From Torymus aiolomorphi (taxonomy: Eukaryota > Arthropoda > Insecta > Hymenoptera > Torymidae): a DNA stretch of 64,000 nt. The DNA is taken from contig CM070877.1 in the NCBI GenBank assembly GCA_036365515.1, positions 85,860,022 to 85,924,021 on the forward strand. Direction: 5' to 3'. The position numbers and the translations under genes are program-made. Below the pieces are notes generated by a model. It saw only the letters and a list, made by a program, of their open reading frames with translations, was not told where the DNA came from and ran no database searches. Positions 11,274-23,810 of the stretch are shown piece by piece. Position 1 is the first letter of the stretch; every line of letters begins with the position of its first letter.

Positions 11274-12312
11274 TGGTCGTTCCTGTACTTTTTTTTAAAA
11301 GTGTGCGCGGGGGGGTCGTCGATTTTGTCGACGTTTTTTTTTATGAAAATACATATAAAAGAAATAGCTCGTGCAAAATTTCAGCCCCTTATCTCATTCC
11401 TAATTCCTGCTGGAATTTTTTTAAACACTGATTTTGACCTGTTTTTAGCCAGTTTTAAAAAAATTCTAAAAGGCTGAAATTTTAACAAAATGAGGTCGGT
11501 GAGGTGTCATTTTTTTTGTCTTTCTTCAAATTTTAAGAAAAAAAATACACTGATATGAAACGATGATTTAAGTTTTATTGGCGATCTGTGATATGGCCAT
11601 TGCATTTCATCATTTTTAGATCATCTTTAAACCTCTATATCTCGTAACTGGTTCCACATTTTTGAGCCACTAGGTCTCATTTTTTTTGTCTCAACGAGAC
11701 CTTTAATTTCTTTTTTTGAGGACCTAAATTGATTGAATAGACTTCAAGATACAGCCTTTTGAAGTTGACGTTTTTATCAAAAATCGCGAAAATCAACCGT
11801 GTTCATGGTCACAGTGTCAACCGAATTTTAATTAAAAATCATTAACAAAAGTATTTTTCATTAGAATATGATGTTATTTAACTATACTCTTTTCCTATCA
11901 TAGGAAAAAGTCAAAAAATAATTTTTTGTCGAGCATTATAATATTTAGTTTTACGATACCTAAAATAATCAAAAATGGCTCTTTACTGACATGAATTCTA
12001 CCATCTTATAATTATTTTTGACACGTATACGTAACATAGATACAAAGGTGGTTCCTAGACCTTTAAAATCCGTAGTCGCTGATTTTTCTAGGACCACTAG
12101 AGCCAAAGTTATAGCCGTTTTTATAAAAAAATATTTTTCAAGTGGTAAAATTAGAGCTTGTGAAATATAGGAAAAGTTTTATTTACAAGATCAAGCATAA
12201 GTTTGGCATAATTGTCCTAAAGAAGTGCTGAGGCTGCATATTTTGAAGATCTTAGGCCGTGTCTACACTATACGAGAAGCACGTGCGATCAGCCCAAGCG
12301 ATGCGAGCAAGC
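11274..12312 (+). repeat. left terminal inverted repeat of element B
   Basis: About 1.04 kb matching the reverse complement of about 17150-18187. It includes small internal palindromes such as GGTCTCATTTTTTTTGTCTC with GAGACC near 11670-11702. The inner 55 bases overlap the outer arm of a nested MITE. Confidence 0.85.
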
Positions 12313-12880
12313 AATGCGTGTTGGACAAAATATTTAAAATACTTAAAATGATAAATAATATCATTTCACTACGATATTATTGACGATATTATTTATCGCT
12401 AAATATAGATCTACTAACTGATCTACTACGATTGTTCGGGATTGGAGTATCCAAAGTGCCCGCTAGATGGCAAGCGACCGATGCGCTCCCACTATGAAAA
12501 ACATCACCCAGCGGGCTTAAATAGTCCTGCGGCGCCTAGTCGCTACGTGCTTTATGCACAGTCCTTTTACCTTACCACTTTCCGTTTTACCTATACAATG
12601 CCTTATTGCCTGTTTACTCTTACGCATAAGCGTTTATACCTTTTTCTGCAATCAACTTTCACTTTCGAGTAGAGTTGGTTGCATAGACTCTTGAAGTCTA
12701 ATTTTCCCGTTTATTTCTTCTCGCTGACAAACCCTAATAATATAAACTCACGTTTACGTTCAATCGTATACAACGATATTATTTATCATTTTAAGTATTT
12801 CAAGTACTTTGTGCAAAACGTATGGCTTGTCGCATGCGCGCACCGGTTGCACTTCTCGCATACCTAGGATAGACATGGTC
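12255..12880. mobile_element. palindromic MITE with TTA target duplication, nested in element B
   Basis: About 626 bp with inverted arms of roughly 120 bp: the left starts GGCCGTGTCTACAC and the right, inverted, starts GACCATGTCTATCC; both arms share CTTAAAATGATAAATAATATC. It is flanked by TTA at 12252-12254 and 12881-12883, as expected for PIF/Harbinger-type insertions. The same terminal motif followed by TAA recurs in the right arm of element B at 17203, so it may have been part of the ancestral arm. Confidence 0.55.
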
Positions 12881-12927
12881 TTAAATGCAGGTTTTCTATA
12901 GTTTTACGTGCGTTATACGTATAAGCT

Positions 12928-12968
12928 CAGGTTAAATGAAACATACATAGATAGTTTCATTTAACCTG
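12928..12968. repeat. perfect 15-bp hairpin
   Basis: CAGGTTAAATGAAAC is followed 11 bases later by its exact reverse complement. It lies upstream of the element B gene; no function can be assigned. Confidence 0.75.
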
Positions 12969-13352
12969 TGTTGACGTAAGTTAATAGATGACAGACATCC
13001 ATTTTTCTGTGCGAGACACCCGTGAACCCGTCATCCGTTACACGACACACGGCACGGAATGTCCTTAAACAATGAGTACAAGTTACAATAAAAAATGAAA
13101 TGAATATTTCTAAGTAGAATTGTGAAGGTAGTTGAGCAGAACTATTACCAAGTATATCAGTATTGGTTCGGTTGAGTTTTATAAATTGTACAATTGTGTT
13201 TTGTAAGTGTTATCTTCTCAGGAATTGAAAGAAAATGATGTGCTATATTGGTGAATGAGGATGATAAATGTCATTTAGAGCATTACACAAGAAATAAATC
13301 TCTTAATCTAATTAGTAATCTTAGTAATGAATTAAAGCTGTATTTATCATTT

Positions 13353-16300
13353 AGGATAGGAATTTTGATATTAATGTAGAAAATAAATTTATTTGCGACC
13401 ATCATCTTCATAAATATGATACTCGATATACAAGTAGACAAAGGAAGTGTTGCAATTGTTTTAATAATCATTCAAAATCCATTGAGAATAATTTAGTAAT
13501 GATTAGTGCTGATAAATGTGATAAATTTCGTAACATTTGTAATATAAATTTAGATCCAGGTAATAAGTACTGTAAAAACTGTAAGTTCAAAATTATATCA
13601 ATAATAACAAAAAATGCAGAAAAAGATGAAAACACTGGGAATGATGGTTTAAACGTAAATAATAATGAGCAGCTTTCTTCAAGTAGTCAAGTTTCTTCAA
13701 GTAGCCAAGTGTGTACATCAGAAAGTTCAGAAGATATATTATTGAGCCAAGGATTTCAACGTTTAAATAAAATGCTCGATGGATTTGATGAACCTCCTCT
13801 TAAACGAGAGAAACTTAGTGATTATCGCTTGGAAAATAAAACATACAGTGTTTTAGAATCAATGAATACGAAATTTTGTACAACAGTTAATAAAACATTG
13901 AATCTTAATTTGCCAACTCAATGCAATCTTAAACAGCTACAAGAGGATAGTATGTCATTTGACAGAATGATTGGAAACATAATTAAGTGTTATAATGAAG
14001 AAACTAATTTTGGTAAAAAAATATCGTTATTGACACTACTTCCAAAGCATTGGAAATTTGAACAAGCAAAACATTATTTCCAATGTTCACGTTATATGTT
14101 TAATAAAGCAAAAGAACTTAAAATTACTGTAGGTAAGTTAAAAAATGGGTTGTAATAAATTCTTGATATCTTGATTATAGACATAGTGTAAACATATGGA
14201 ATCGATAATCCTTTATACATTAGGTTACATATATTATATTACACTTGAGAATTATTAATAGAAAATTTTAGTTTAATTCATTAAAATCTATGTAATTTTT
14301 ATTCAAGCAACTATAATGATAAAAGGTACCCCTATAAAATATTTAATTTAAAATCCTCATAATTATTTATTTATATTACTCATGTATTATTACTTAAGTA
14401 TTATTATTTATGTATTACTTACGTATTGCTTACATATTGCTTAAGTATTGTTTACGGATTAAGTAAAATAATACATAAATTGTAATTTAAACATTTAAAT
14501 GAAATCCGATTTAATTAGAAAGAATCTATATTTGAGAAATCTCAATGTTCTCTCTGTTTACAAGCTGTAATCTCATATTTTTTTTTAATTTTTTAACATT
14601 GAGGAACGGGAGAAAAAAATAATTTCCAAAAAATGCGATTTTTAGGCCATACTGGTATAAGGAGGGGAGATAGGTCCCCGGAAAAATCGTAGAAAATTCT
14701 TTTTTTAGTATACTTCTATGAAATCACTGTCATTTTTCGCTTTCATTAATAGTGGCATTTTGCCTATCTTAACATGGGGTCCCTTCGTTATTCATTATTA
14801 GATAAAAAATAATAAAGTAATTATTGGATTTTAAAAGAACTATTAAAATTAATATAAAAAAAAAAATTAAAAAAATAAATTAATTCTAAACTATTTCTTT
14901 TCTTCCAATATAACAAGTCATAGTAATTAAAATAGAATAAACATTGAGCTAAATTTTATCGTCTTGATAATCGTTAAATTAAAAAAATAATATTGTTATT
15001 ATGATTTTATTTTGTGATTAAGTATACACTATTTGAAATTAATTTCAAAATATATTTTTCCTGGTGTCTTAGGAACTATTAAGCGTAAAGTGTACAGCAT
15101 TCATTCTAATGAAGTTAGAGAATCTGTAACTCAGTATTATAGAGATGAAAACAATAGTAGAATATGTAGCGGCATTAAAGATTGCATCAGTGTTAAAAAT
15201 CCTATTACTAATATCACAGAGAAGTAACAAAAAAGACTGTTGATGTATGATTTGAAGGATCTATACAACAATTGGGTGGAAGAAGAATATGAACAGCATT
15301 TTAAAGATCAGCGCAAACCAGGTTTCAGTATATTTGCTTCTTTAAGGCCAAAAGAACGTATTAGTGCTGGAGCATCTGGTACACATACAATTTGTGTATG
15401 TCCTATACACCAAAATGTCAAATTAAAATTGTCTGCCATCAACAAAAATTTAGCCTACCGAGTAATTTTAAATGATTGTGTTTGTTCAACAGATTGGAGC
15501 GATTGTATGCTACATCTTTGTGAAAACTGTCCTGGTAAAGCAGAAATTCTGAAAATATTAGAATCAAGCTCATGCGAAGATGTTTCAGAGATTGAATATC
15601 ATAATTGGGTAAATAATGCTGAATCACAATCTAATAATAGAGTCAGTCTTATTATGGTAAAAGAACCTACAAGAAATTTTATTATAAATTTAGCCAATGA
15701 CTTATGGGAGTTAATAAAGCATCATTGTGTGACTGAAATGCAAAAATGTTATTTAAAACATTGCAAAACAATTATTACTCCAGATACATGTATTATACTT
15801 CAAGATTTTGCTGAAAATTTCTTATTTGTTTGTCAAGACTCGATCCAAGCATTTTATTTTAATAATACACAAGCAACTGTACACCCGTTTGTAGTGTATT
15901 ATAAAGAAGACAATAACGACAAATTACAAACCTTATCTGTATGTGTTATTAGTGATTGTTTAAAACACGATGCTTGTGCAGTTAACACTTTTCAAGGGCA
16001 ACTCATTGCACTTCTAAAACGAGATTTTCCGTTTATTGAGAATGTACATTATATGTCAGATGGCGCACCTACCCAATACAAAAACAAGTAAGAGTACTTT
16101 TATTGTAGTATATTAATACGTATTATATGAACAAAATAGACACCTTTAGATTTTTGTTCATTAAATGACCTGAAAAAATTTAATTTTAATTATTAAGCAT
16201 ATGTCAAAGTAATATTCTGAAAGTATATTTAATGTGTGTGAAAAACTATTTTGAGACCCAGAACATCAAAATCCATAAAGATCCTGGACTGCAGGTTACA

Positions 16301-17022
16301 CCCGAGTTAAAATTTTACATTATGTAGAAAACAGCTTTAAAGATAAATTTACTAAAACAGTTCTTTATTTTTTCTGTATATCAAATTTAAAAAAAGCAAC
16401 AACTTCTACGATGCAAGTTCAAATAATTTGTATTATTATGTACACAATATTAAACAGATTTATTTTATTTTTTATAATTTTTACCTTCAAGACAGTATTT
16501 ATTTACTGTAGGAACAATTTCATTAATATCTGCCATCATGAGGAGGATTTTGGCTTAAAAGTTAAGTCGCACAACTTTTTTTCTACTGTAAGCCATGGGA
16601 AAAGTCCGTGTGATGGATGTGGAGCAGTGGTTAAACGAACAGTACGCAGGGCATCCTTACAAAGAACATCAGAAAAACCAATTTTAAATCCAAAAGACAT
16701 GTATGATTACGTTAGTGAAAATATTGATGGAATAAGGTAAAAATAATATAATTTAGATTTTTTGACTATATTATTTGATTATGTATTTGAATAATAAATC
16801 ATTATGTGTTATAAAAATATAGAATATTTGGTTTTTAGATCTATTTGGGTGAGTCAAGAAACAATTGAGAAAAGGCGTAAAGTACTAGAATGCCGTTTTA
16901 AATTGACCCGAACTATACAGAATACAAGAAAATATCACTGCTTTATACCCAGTGATGATTCAACATTAAAAGCAAAACTTACTTCGTTTGATAATGATTA
17001 TAAAATAGTTAAAGTAAAATGA
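13353..17022 (+). pseudogene. element B transposase-like gene, intron-containing, one internal stop
   Basis: Exons inferred from frame and splice signals: about 13353-14131 (after a TTTAG acceptor), 15072-16087, 16511-16737 and 16838-17022; donors GTAAGT (14132), GTAAGA (16088) and GTAAAA (16738). Motifs in order: CDHH and CCNC cysteine/histidine pairs near 13398-13465, a serine-rich linker, LLTLLP with YMFNKAKEL, FASLRPKE, CVCPIHQN, DFAENF, ISDCLKHD, MSDGAPTQYKN, then HGKSPCDGCG and VKRTVRRASLQ. The same series occurs in the gene of element A, which supports a shared RNase H-fold-like transposase. A single TAA at 15225-15227 interrupts the second exon in an otherwise continuous frame. The N-terminal part upstream of 13353 (about 13260-13350) is open in another phase and may be shifted, so the true start is uncertain. 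A Sola-like placement is possible but not proven. Confidence 0.7.
14132..15071 (+). other. first intron of the element B gene, with low-complexity repeats
   Basis: About 940 AT-rich bases between a GTAAGT donor and a CTTAG acceptor. It holds diverged 12-base units of the TATTACTTA type near 14380-14465 and nothing else recognisable. Confidence 0.6.
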
Positions 17023-17149
17023 ATATTACAAACAAAATTTTACTTAAATTCTTATTTTCAACTTTAATTATCTATAAAGTCTGCATAGGTAATTTAATCA
17101 ACCTAAAGCCATTACTATCGCTTGCTCGCGTCGCATGCGCACATGACTT

Positions 17150-18187
17150 GCTCGCATCGCTTGGGCTGATCGCACGTGCTTCTCGCATAGTGTAGACATG
17201 GCCTAAGATCTTCAAAATATGCAGCCTCAGCACTTTTTTTAGGACAATTATGCCAAACTTATGGTTGATCTTGTAAATAAAACTTTTCCTATATTTCACA
17301 AGCTCTAATTTTACCACTTGAAAAATATTTTTTTATAAAAACGGCTATAACATTGGCTCTAGTGGTCCTAGAAAAATCAGCGACTACGGATTTTAAAGAT
17401 CTAGGAACCACCTTTGTATCTATGTTACGTATACGTGTCAAAAATAATTATAAGATGGTAGAATTCATGTCAGTAGAGAGCCATTTTTGATTATTTTAGG
17501 TATCGAAAAATTAGATATTATAATGCTCGACAAAAAATTATATTTTTACTTTTTCCTATGATAGGAAAAGAGTATAGTTAGATAACATCATATTCTAATG
17601 AAAAATACTTTTGTTAATGATTTTTAATTAAAATTCGGTTGACACTGTGACCATGAACACGGTTGATTTTCGCGATTTTTGATAAAAACGTCAACTTCAA
17701 AAGGCTGTATCTTGAAGTCTATTCAATCAATTTAGGTCCTCAAAAAAAGAAATTAAAGGTCTCGTTGAGACAAAAAAAAAATGAGACCTAGTGAGCTCAA
17801 AAATGTGGAACCAGTTACGAGATATAGAGGTTTAAAGATGATCTAAAAATGATGAAATGCAATGGCCATATCACAGATCGCCAATAAAACTTAAATCATC
17901 GTTTCATATCAGTGTATTTTTTTTCTTAAAATTTGAAGGAAGACAAAAAAAATGACACCTCACCGACCTCATTTTGTTAAAATTTCAGCCTTTTAGAATT
18001 TTTTGAAAACTGGCTAAAAACAGGTCAAAATCAGGGTTTAAAAAAATTCCAGCAGGAATTAGGAATGAGATAAGGGGTTGAAATTTTGCACAAGCTATTT
18101 TTTTTATATGTACTTTCATAAAAAAAATCGTCGACAAAATCGACGACCCCCCGCGCACACTTTTTAAAAAAAGTACAGGAACGACCC
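17150..18187 (-). repeat. right terminal inverted repeat of element B
   Basis: Inverse copy of 11274-12312 with few differences. It ends GAACGACCC before the ATAT flank. Confidence 0.85.
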
Positions 18188-18490
18188 ATATATATATATT
18201 TTTTTCACATATATTTATTTTAAAATTACAAGTGCGAGTAGTTGAGTGTAATTAATTACAAATAGTAGTTGATTACAAAAATAGCTTTTATTTTTTTAGA
18301 GCCGCATACGGGGAACCCTCGTGCGTTATCGAGGTTAAGAGCAACCGCCGTAGCTCTTACAAAATAACTCGGGTTCGCGTTGAAAAAACTAGCTCACGGG
18401 TTGAAAAGGCAAACTCTCTCTACCATCAATCCGGATACTACTCGCGCTAGTAAAATAAGTTCGTGGGGAAGCGCACAGCCAATTGACACC
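18188..18490 (+). other. gypsy leader, second part
   Basis: Leader sequence between element B and the gag start. An open frame already runs from 18380, but its first ATG with a family-like N-terminus is at 18491. Confidence 0.55.
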
Positions 18491-20505
18491 ATGGCCCGAT
18501 CATCGCAGTTTGCGGAATCTGCGATACTCAATTGGGCATATACACAGCCCGAAGAGGAAATAAACGAGGCCATGCAAGCCCATGGTCTACAGCAGTCAGA
18601 TCTGCAGTCAGTAAATATGCAGACAGCGATCAAATGGCTTATGGGCGATTATAGTGCCGCCGATTTCGTGCCAGAGTCGGAGCTGTCGGAGCAGCAAGCG
18701 TTTGCTAAACACGGACAGTCCCGAAGGGCGTTCATCGACTTAACGTTGATGAAAAAGTCTCGGTCGACTATTGTGGATCCCAATACTGACCCAGACCACC
18801 CGCACCCGTTCATAACGCTCCTTGATGACCCGATAGTGATACAGAAACTCTCGGAGTCTCGGAGGATGAACGCTCCACAACAAGCACATAATACAGTGGT
18901 GGAGCCAGCGGAAGAGGCAAACGGCCAAGAGGGTTCCGGGACAGAGATATTGAGCTCTGCAGCACCCACCGGGACATCTCCAGCCGAAGCCGAGAGACAG
19001 CTTCAACACCAACAGCTCCAACAGCAACAACTGCAGCAGCAGCAAATGCAGCAGCAGTAAATGCAGCAACGCAGTTGGAGCAGCAGCGACGGCAGCAACA
19101 GCAACAACAGCAGGAGCAGCAGCAGCGGCAGCTAGTGCTCCTGGAAGTGCAGCGCAGGCAACGACAATGCCAGCGCAACTACGAAGAAGAGTCGTTAGCA
19201 CCAAATGGGTAGCACGGGTTCTGGCAGCAATCTTGAAACACGCCGCAGTCGCAAAATCTGGAGTGGCCGCGACAGCGTGAGTCGCGAACCGCGGGGATAG
19301 CAGTTGGAGACAGCATATTATCGGAGCAGCTACTGGCGGTGATCAAAACACTCGTCGAGGAGGTTGAGGAGCTTAAAGAGAATGTACGAATACTTCAAAG
19401 AGCGCGACATCCAACCTCAAGTACGCACTTGGAGGGAGTTCAACCCCCCAAGCACGGGCCGTAGACGAGGATCACCGAATGTGAACTTCCAAGACACGTT
19501 CACGTATGCAGAGTTTAAAGGCAGCAGACCGAGTCTCCAGTCCCCAATAGAGGCTGGGAGGAATGCTACCAGAAATTCTTCCCAGCGCCAGACAAGGAAT
19601 GGCGTGACCCAGGACCCGACTGAGAGGCATACGTATTTGCCTCAGCAGACGAACCGTGATGTGAGCCAGATAGTCCGAAAATGGCACATCAAGTTCTCAG
19701 GGTCCTCAAAGGAGTAGAGCGTTGAGTTATTCCTCACGAGAATAGAGGAATGCAGAACTCTAGCTAATCTGACACATGACGAGGTACTTTCGTCGTTGTC
19801 AGAGCTCCTAACGGGGGTAGCAGCCACCTGGTACCAAAGTAACCGCCATATATGGCGATCGTAGCCAGATTTCACATGTATGGTGGGAACAGGGGACATC
19901 AGCAGCGCGTCCTGGCGGAAATAAACGAGAGGACTCAAGGCAGACATGAACTTATGCGTCATTACGTAGTAAATTTACAAGCCATGATCCTCAAGTTGGT
20001 TCCGGTGCCTAGCATTGCTTAACAGTTAGACATGTTGCACCGGAACATGCGGCCAGAACTGCAAAAGATGGTAATGCGAAATCAAATTACGGATTACCGA
20101 GGGCTACTGGACCTGGCCCGGAAAGCCGAATTAGTGCTCGCGGAAGATAAGGTGTATCACTCTCCACCACCGTCCGAGCACAAGTACATGCCAGAATTTG
20201 CCTACGTGCCGACAGAGCCGCCCACGGATCAGCGGAAAAAGCAGAATCCAAGCGTGGCGGCGATGGGGCACCAACAGCACGAGTCTCGAGAGAGCCTCGA
20301 GGCTATGTTTCGTCGGGTCATGGCCGAATGCTTATCGACCTTGACAAAGAAAAGCACCAACGAGAACAAGGGACAAAAGCCTAGCCCGCCGCCAACCAGA
20401 AAACCTAAGAAGAAGGGTAACTGGGAAAAAAGGCGGTGGGAGTGCGGGAAAATTAAGATCCAGCCTAGTGGGGGTAGTAGCTCGACCCACTGGGCTAGGC
20501 CGTGA
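18491..20505 (+). pseudogene. gypsy gag, multiply disrupted
   Basis: The start ATG at 18491 (MARSSQFAESAILNWAYTQP) opens a frame to a TAA after a glutamine-rich run at about 19060. The glutamine-rich coding continues in another frame, followed by a coiled-coil-like stretch (LAVIKTLVEEVEELKENV, about 19330-19385). The capsid-like core is recognisable in pieces: RKWHIKFSGSSKE near 19680, AATWYQSNR near 19830 and DMLHRNMRPELQKMV at 20030-20075. The last frame (20032-20505) is basic near its end and keeps only a vestige of a zinc knuckle (WECGK). At least five frame changes or stops separate the parts. Confidence 0.75.
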
Positions 20506-20699
20506 AGTCCAAGAAATAACGGACCTCCACAAAGGCCAGAGTACCGAAGAGAACCCGGATATGAGCAGAAGGGGGGCAACAAGCCCAATGCTGCCGGAAA
20601 CCAACAGGGAAACGGCCAGGAGGGCAGGTAAACACGACCACATACCCGCCCCCAGCTCTCTCACCAGAGACCGAGGGTAACTCGGTCCAATCGTCTGGA

Positions 20700-23600
20700 G
20701 TGGAGAGCGAAGAAGTGCCCGTGATTCAACCAAATGAAGTCAACCAGGAAACTTGCTCGCGATGGTGGCTTCAAGTAGGTGTTGCCGGTTACAGGCTACG
20801 ATCACTCTTCGATACAGGAGCTTCATGGACTGGGATGAATTCCATCGGCCTACAGCTCGCTACGGCTTCTGGAAATGAGTTAATCCCAGTCAGCGGCCTA
20901 ACGGCACGGGTGTCAAACGGGCAAAGCATAGCAGTGTTTGGCTATGTGTATCTGCCCATAGTCGTGGCTGGCGTGTGCAACGAAGTGCGCGTCGCAATAA
21001 TGCCAGATCTAGATATGGAGTGCTACTTGGGAGTAAACTTCATTAAGAAGTTTAGCGCCGTCTTAGACCCCACAGATAACACGCTGCATCTCAATGACGA
21101 CGATGCAAGCGTAAAGTTAGAAGTAGCCGCCATAACCGCAAACTACACCGTGTCCGTATCAGCTATGGGGTTGGCGGACCCAACAGAAGAACAGCGCAAA
21201 GAGGTGGAAGCTTTACTAGCTCAGATGATCGGTAAAAGCCTGGCACCACTAGGGTGTACTTCGTGGATCGAGCATGCAATAGACGTCGGATCTACAAGAC
21301 CCATTAAACAGAAGTACTACCCTGTATCTCAGAAACTCGGGGAAGAGATGAACAAACAGGTGAAGGAAATGCTAGTCGCGGGAATAATAGAACCTTCGAC
21401 AAGTGGCTGGTCAAGTCCAGTGGTAATGGTACGCAAGTCCAACGGGAAGTTCCGTTTCTGCGTGGACTTCAGAAATATGAACGCACCGTCAAGGCCAGAC
21501 GCGTACCCGTTACCATACATGGAAAGTATCTTGCCCAAACTGCCGAAAGCGCAATACATCTTCACATTAGATTTAAGCAGTGCGTACCACCAGATACCAC
21601 TTAGTCCGGAGTCCAAAGAGACTACGGCCTTCACCGTGCCAGGCAAAGGGCGTTTCAAATTTACGAGAATACCCTACGGTCTTTCGTATGCCGGAGCGTC
21701 CTTCCAGAGGCTGATTGACAAAGTCATCGGCCCCGAACTCGAAACTTTTGCTTACTCGTATCTCGACGATATAATAATAGTCACAGAGACATTCAAGAAG
21801 CATAAAGAGGTTCTAAAAAGAGTTCTGGACAGGATACAGGACGCGGGCCTCACAATAAATCGCGAGAAGAGCGTCTCCTGTCGCGATGAGGTCCAATATC
21901 TCGGGGTCATAGTAAATAGAGATCGTTTTAAGCCAGCCCCCGAGAAAATAAAGCCCATCATGGAATATCCGGTACCGAAAAACCTCCGTCAGCTGAGACG
22001 CTTCTTAGGAATGGCCTCGGGGTATAGAAAGTTTTTATCGAACTTCACCACAATTGCTGAACCACTGAGCGAATTAACGAAGAAGGATCGGAAATATGAG
22101 TGGTCAACAGCACAAGCAGAGGCCTTCCAAAAGCTAAAAGCGCTAGTAGCTTCTGCACCGATTCTACACAAACCGGTATCTAACGCGCAGTTCGTGGTGC
22201 AAACTGACGCGAGCGATACAGGTCTGGGAGCGGTGCTATACCAAATAATTGACGGCGATGAAAGAGTCCTAGAGTTCGCGAGTCGAACTCTGAGAGCAGC
22301 CGAGAGGAATTATAGGGTGACGGAACGAGAATGCCTAGCAATTCTCTGGGCAATTAAAAAGTTCCGTCCGTATATAGAGGCCTACGACTTCAAGGTTATC
22401 ACGGACCATAGCAGCTTGAAGTGGCTCCGTGACCTCCAAAACCCGACCGGCAGGTTAGCTAGGTGGGCTTTGGAGCTGCAGAACCACAGTTTCACGGTCG
22501 AACATCGAAAGGGCTCATTGAACAATGTCCCAGATGCCCTTTCACGGATGTTCAAGGAAGAAGAGCCAGCGGTCGCCGCATTAAAGCTTGAGCGCGATAC
22601 AGACGACCACTGGTACCTCAAGATCGTGAAAGAGGTTCAACAGAAGCCGCGAGACTTCCCCACGTTCAAGCTGGTGGAGGGGAGACTGTACAAGTACAAC
22701 CCTAATGAAGTCATAGACGAATCTCTCGGCGACGACGATGCATGGAAGTTAGCAGTCCCTCACGAAAGGCGACGTGAAGTACTGAGAGAATGCAATGACT
22801 TTCTAACTGCTGGGCACTTGGGCCACGAGAAAAGTCTAGAGAGAGTAAGGCGGAAGTATTATTGGCCACACATGTCTTGAGATGTGGCCAGATAAGTGAA
22901 CCAGTGCCAAATTTGCCAGCAGTGCAAAGTCGAACAGCGCGCTCCAGCAGGATTCATGGGACGTCGCATTACAGAACGTCCATGGCAAACCGTGGCCAGC
23001 GACATTATGGGACCCCTCCCTAAAACCAAGCACGGCCACGAATACATTCTCATCTTCCAGGACCTGTTCACACGCTGGATCGAAGTAATTCCGATAGAAA
23101 GGGCAGATGGCAAATCGGTGATAAAAGGGCTCAACGAACGAGTATGTCTGCGGTTCGGAGTCCCCGAGGTGTTTCTCTCCGATAACGGGACTGAATTTAA
23201 GAATGCACCCTTAGAGGCATTCTTAAAGGAGAGAAACGTACATCACACGTTAACACCACCATATCACCCTCAAGCCAATCCTGTCGAGCGTGTGAACCGA
23301 ACGGTGAAGACCATGATCATGTCTTACGCGGAGGAGAATCACCGGTCCTGGGATGAGCATCTGAACGAGCTGGAATTCGCGTATAATACGGCCGGACATG
23401 GCTCTACCAAGATAAGTCCTGCCATGCTTATTTACGGCCGACAGCCTGACCCACCGAAGACACTAGGCGGGAGGAAGACAGGTTAGCCGAAGAGCAAGGG
23501 CAGCAAGAGGCGATAAATAACTGGGTGGCGCGCGTGGACAAGCTCCGTGAATTGCACGTTCGGGCGGCGGCCGATGCGCAAGCTGAGCAGGCGAGAAAAA

Positions 23601-23810
23601 GCCAAATATTATGACACTCATCGTTGACCTCCAGAATTCTGTCTAGGCGATCGTGTATGGAGAGAGAATAAGGTACTATCCTCTGCAGCTGAGGGGATTT
23701 CTGCCAAATTAGTCCCGAAGTACGCGGGGCCATACACGATTGTGAATATTCTAGGCGAAAACACCTATGAGATCCAAGGTGAGGATGGTCGGACGGTAAG
23801 TACCGTCTAT
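20700..23810 (+). pseudogene. gypsy pol: protease, reverse transcriptase, RNase H, integrase
   Basis: The frame is open for 726 codons from 20700. Protease has its DTG at residues 38-40; reverse transcriptase shows FCVDFRNMN and an intact YLDD near residue 354 (SYLDDIIIV); RNase H starts near residue 500 (TDASDTGLGAVLY). Integrase follows with a histidine-cysteine zinc domain (GHLGHEK ... CQICQQC) and the acidic catalytic positions in SDIMGP, LSDNGTEF and NPVERVNR. A TGA at 22878-22880 and a TAA at 22893-22895 interrupt the zinc domain without changing frame. Frame changes near 23465 and 23595 and a TGA near 23626 separate the integrase C-terminus, whose GPYTI...NTYEI module (about 23730-23775) resembles the GPY/F domain. 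Catalytic residues survive but the protein cannot be made whole. Confidence 0.9.

Larger units (their letters stand above)
11274..18187 (+). mobile_element. long-TIR DNA transposon (element B), nested in the gypsy leader
   Basis: A 6.9-kb unit with inverted repeats of about 1 kb, flanked by ATAT on both sides (11270-11273 and 18188-18191) within short AT-dinucleotide runs. Termini read TGGTCGTTCC and, inverted, GGGTCGTTCC. It contains a transposase-like gene with three clear introns, related to the gene of element A though the termini differ. It sits wholly inside the gypsy leader, so it inserted after that retroelement. Confidence 0.85.

Noticed and set aside
18740..19204. Minus-strand open frames rich in Ala/Leu/Cys
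   Set aside because: Antisense of the CAG-rich glutamine tract of gag.
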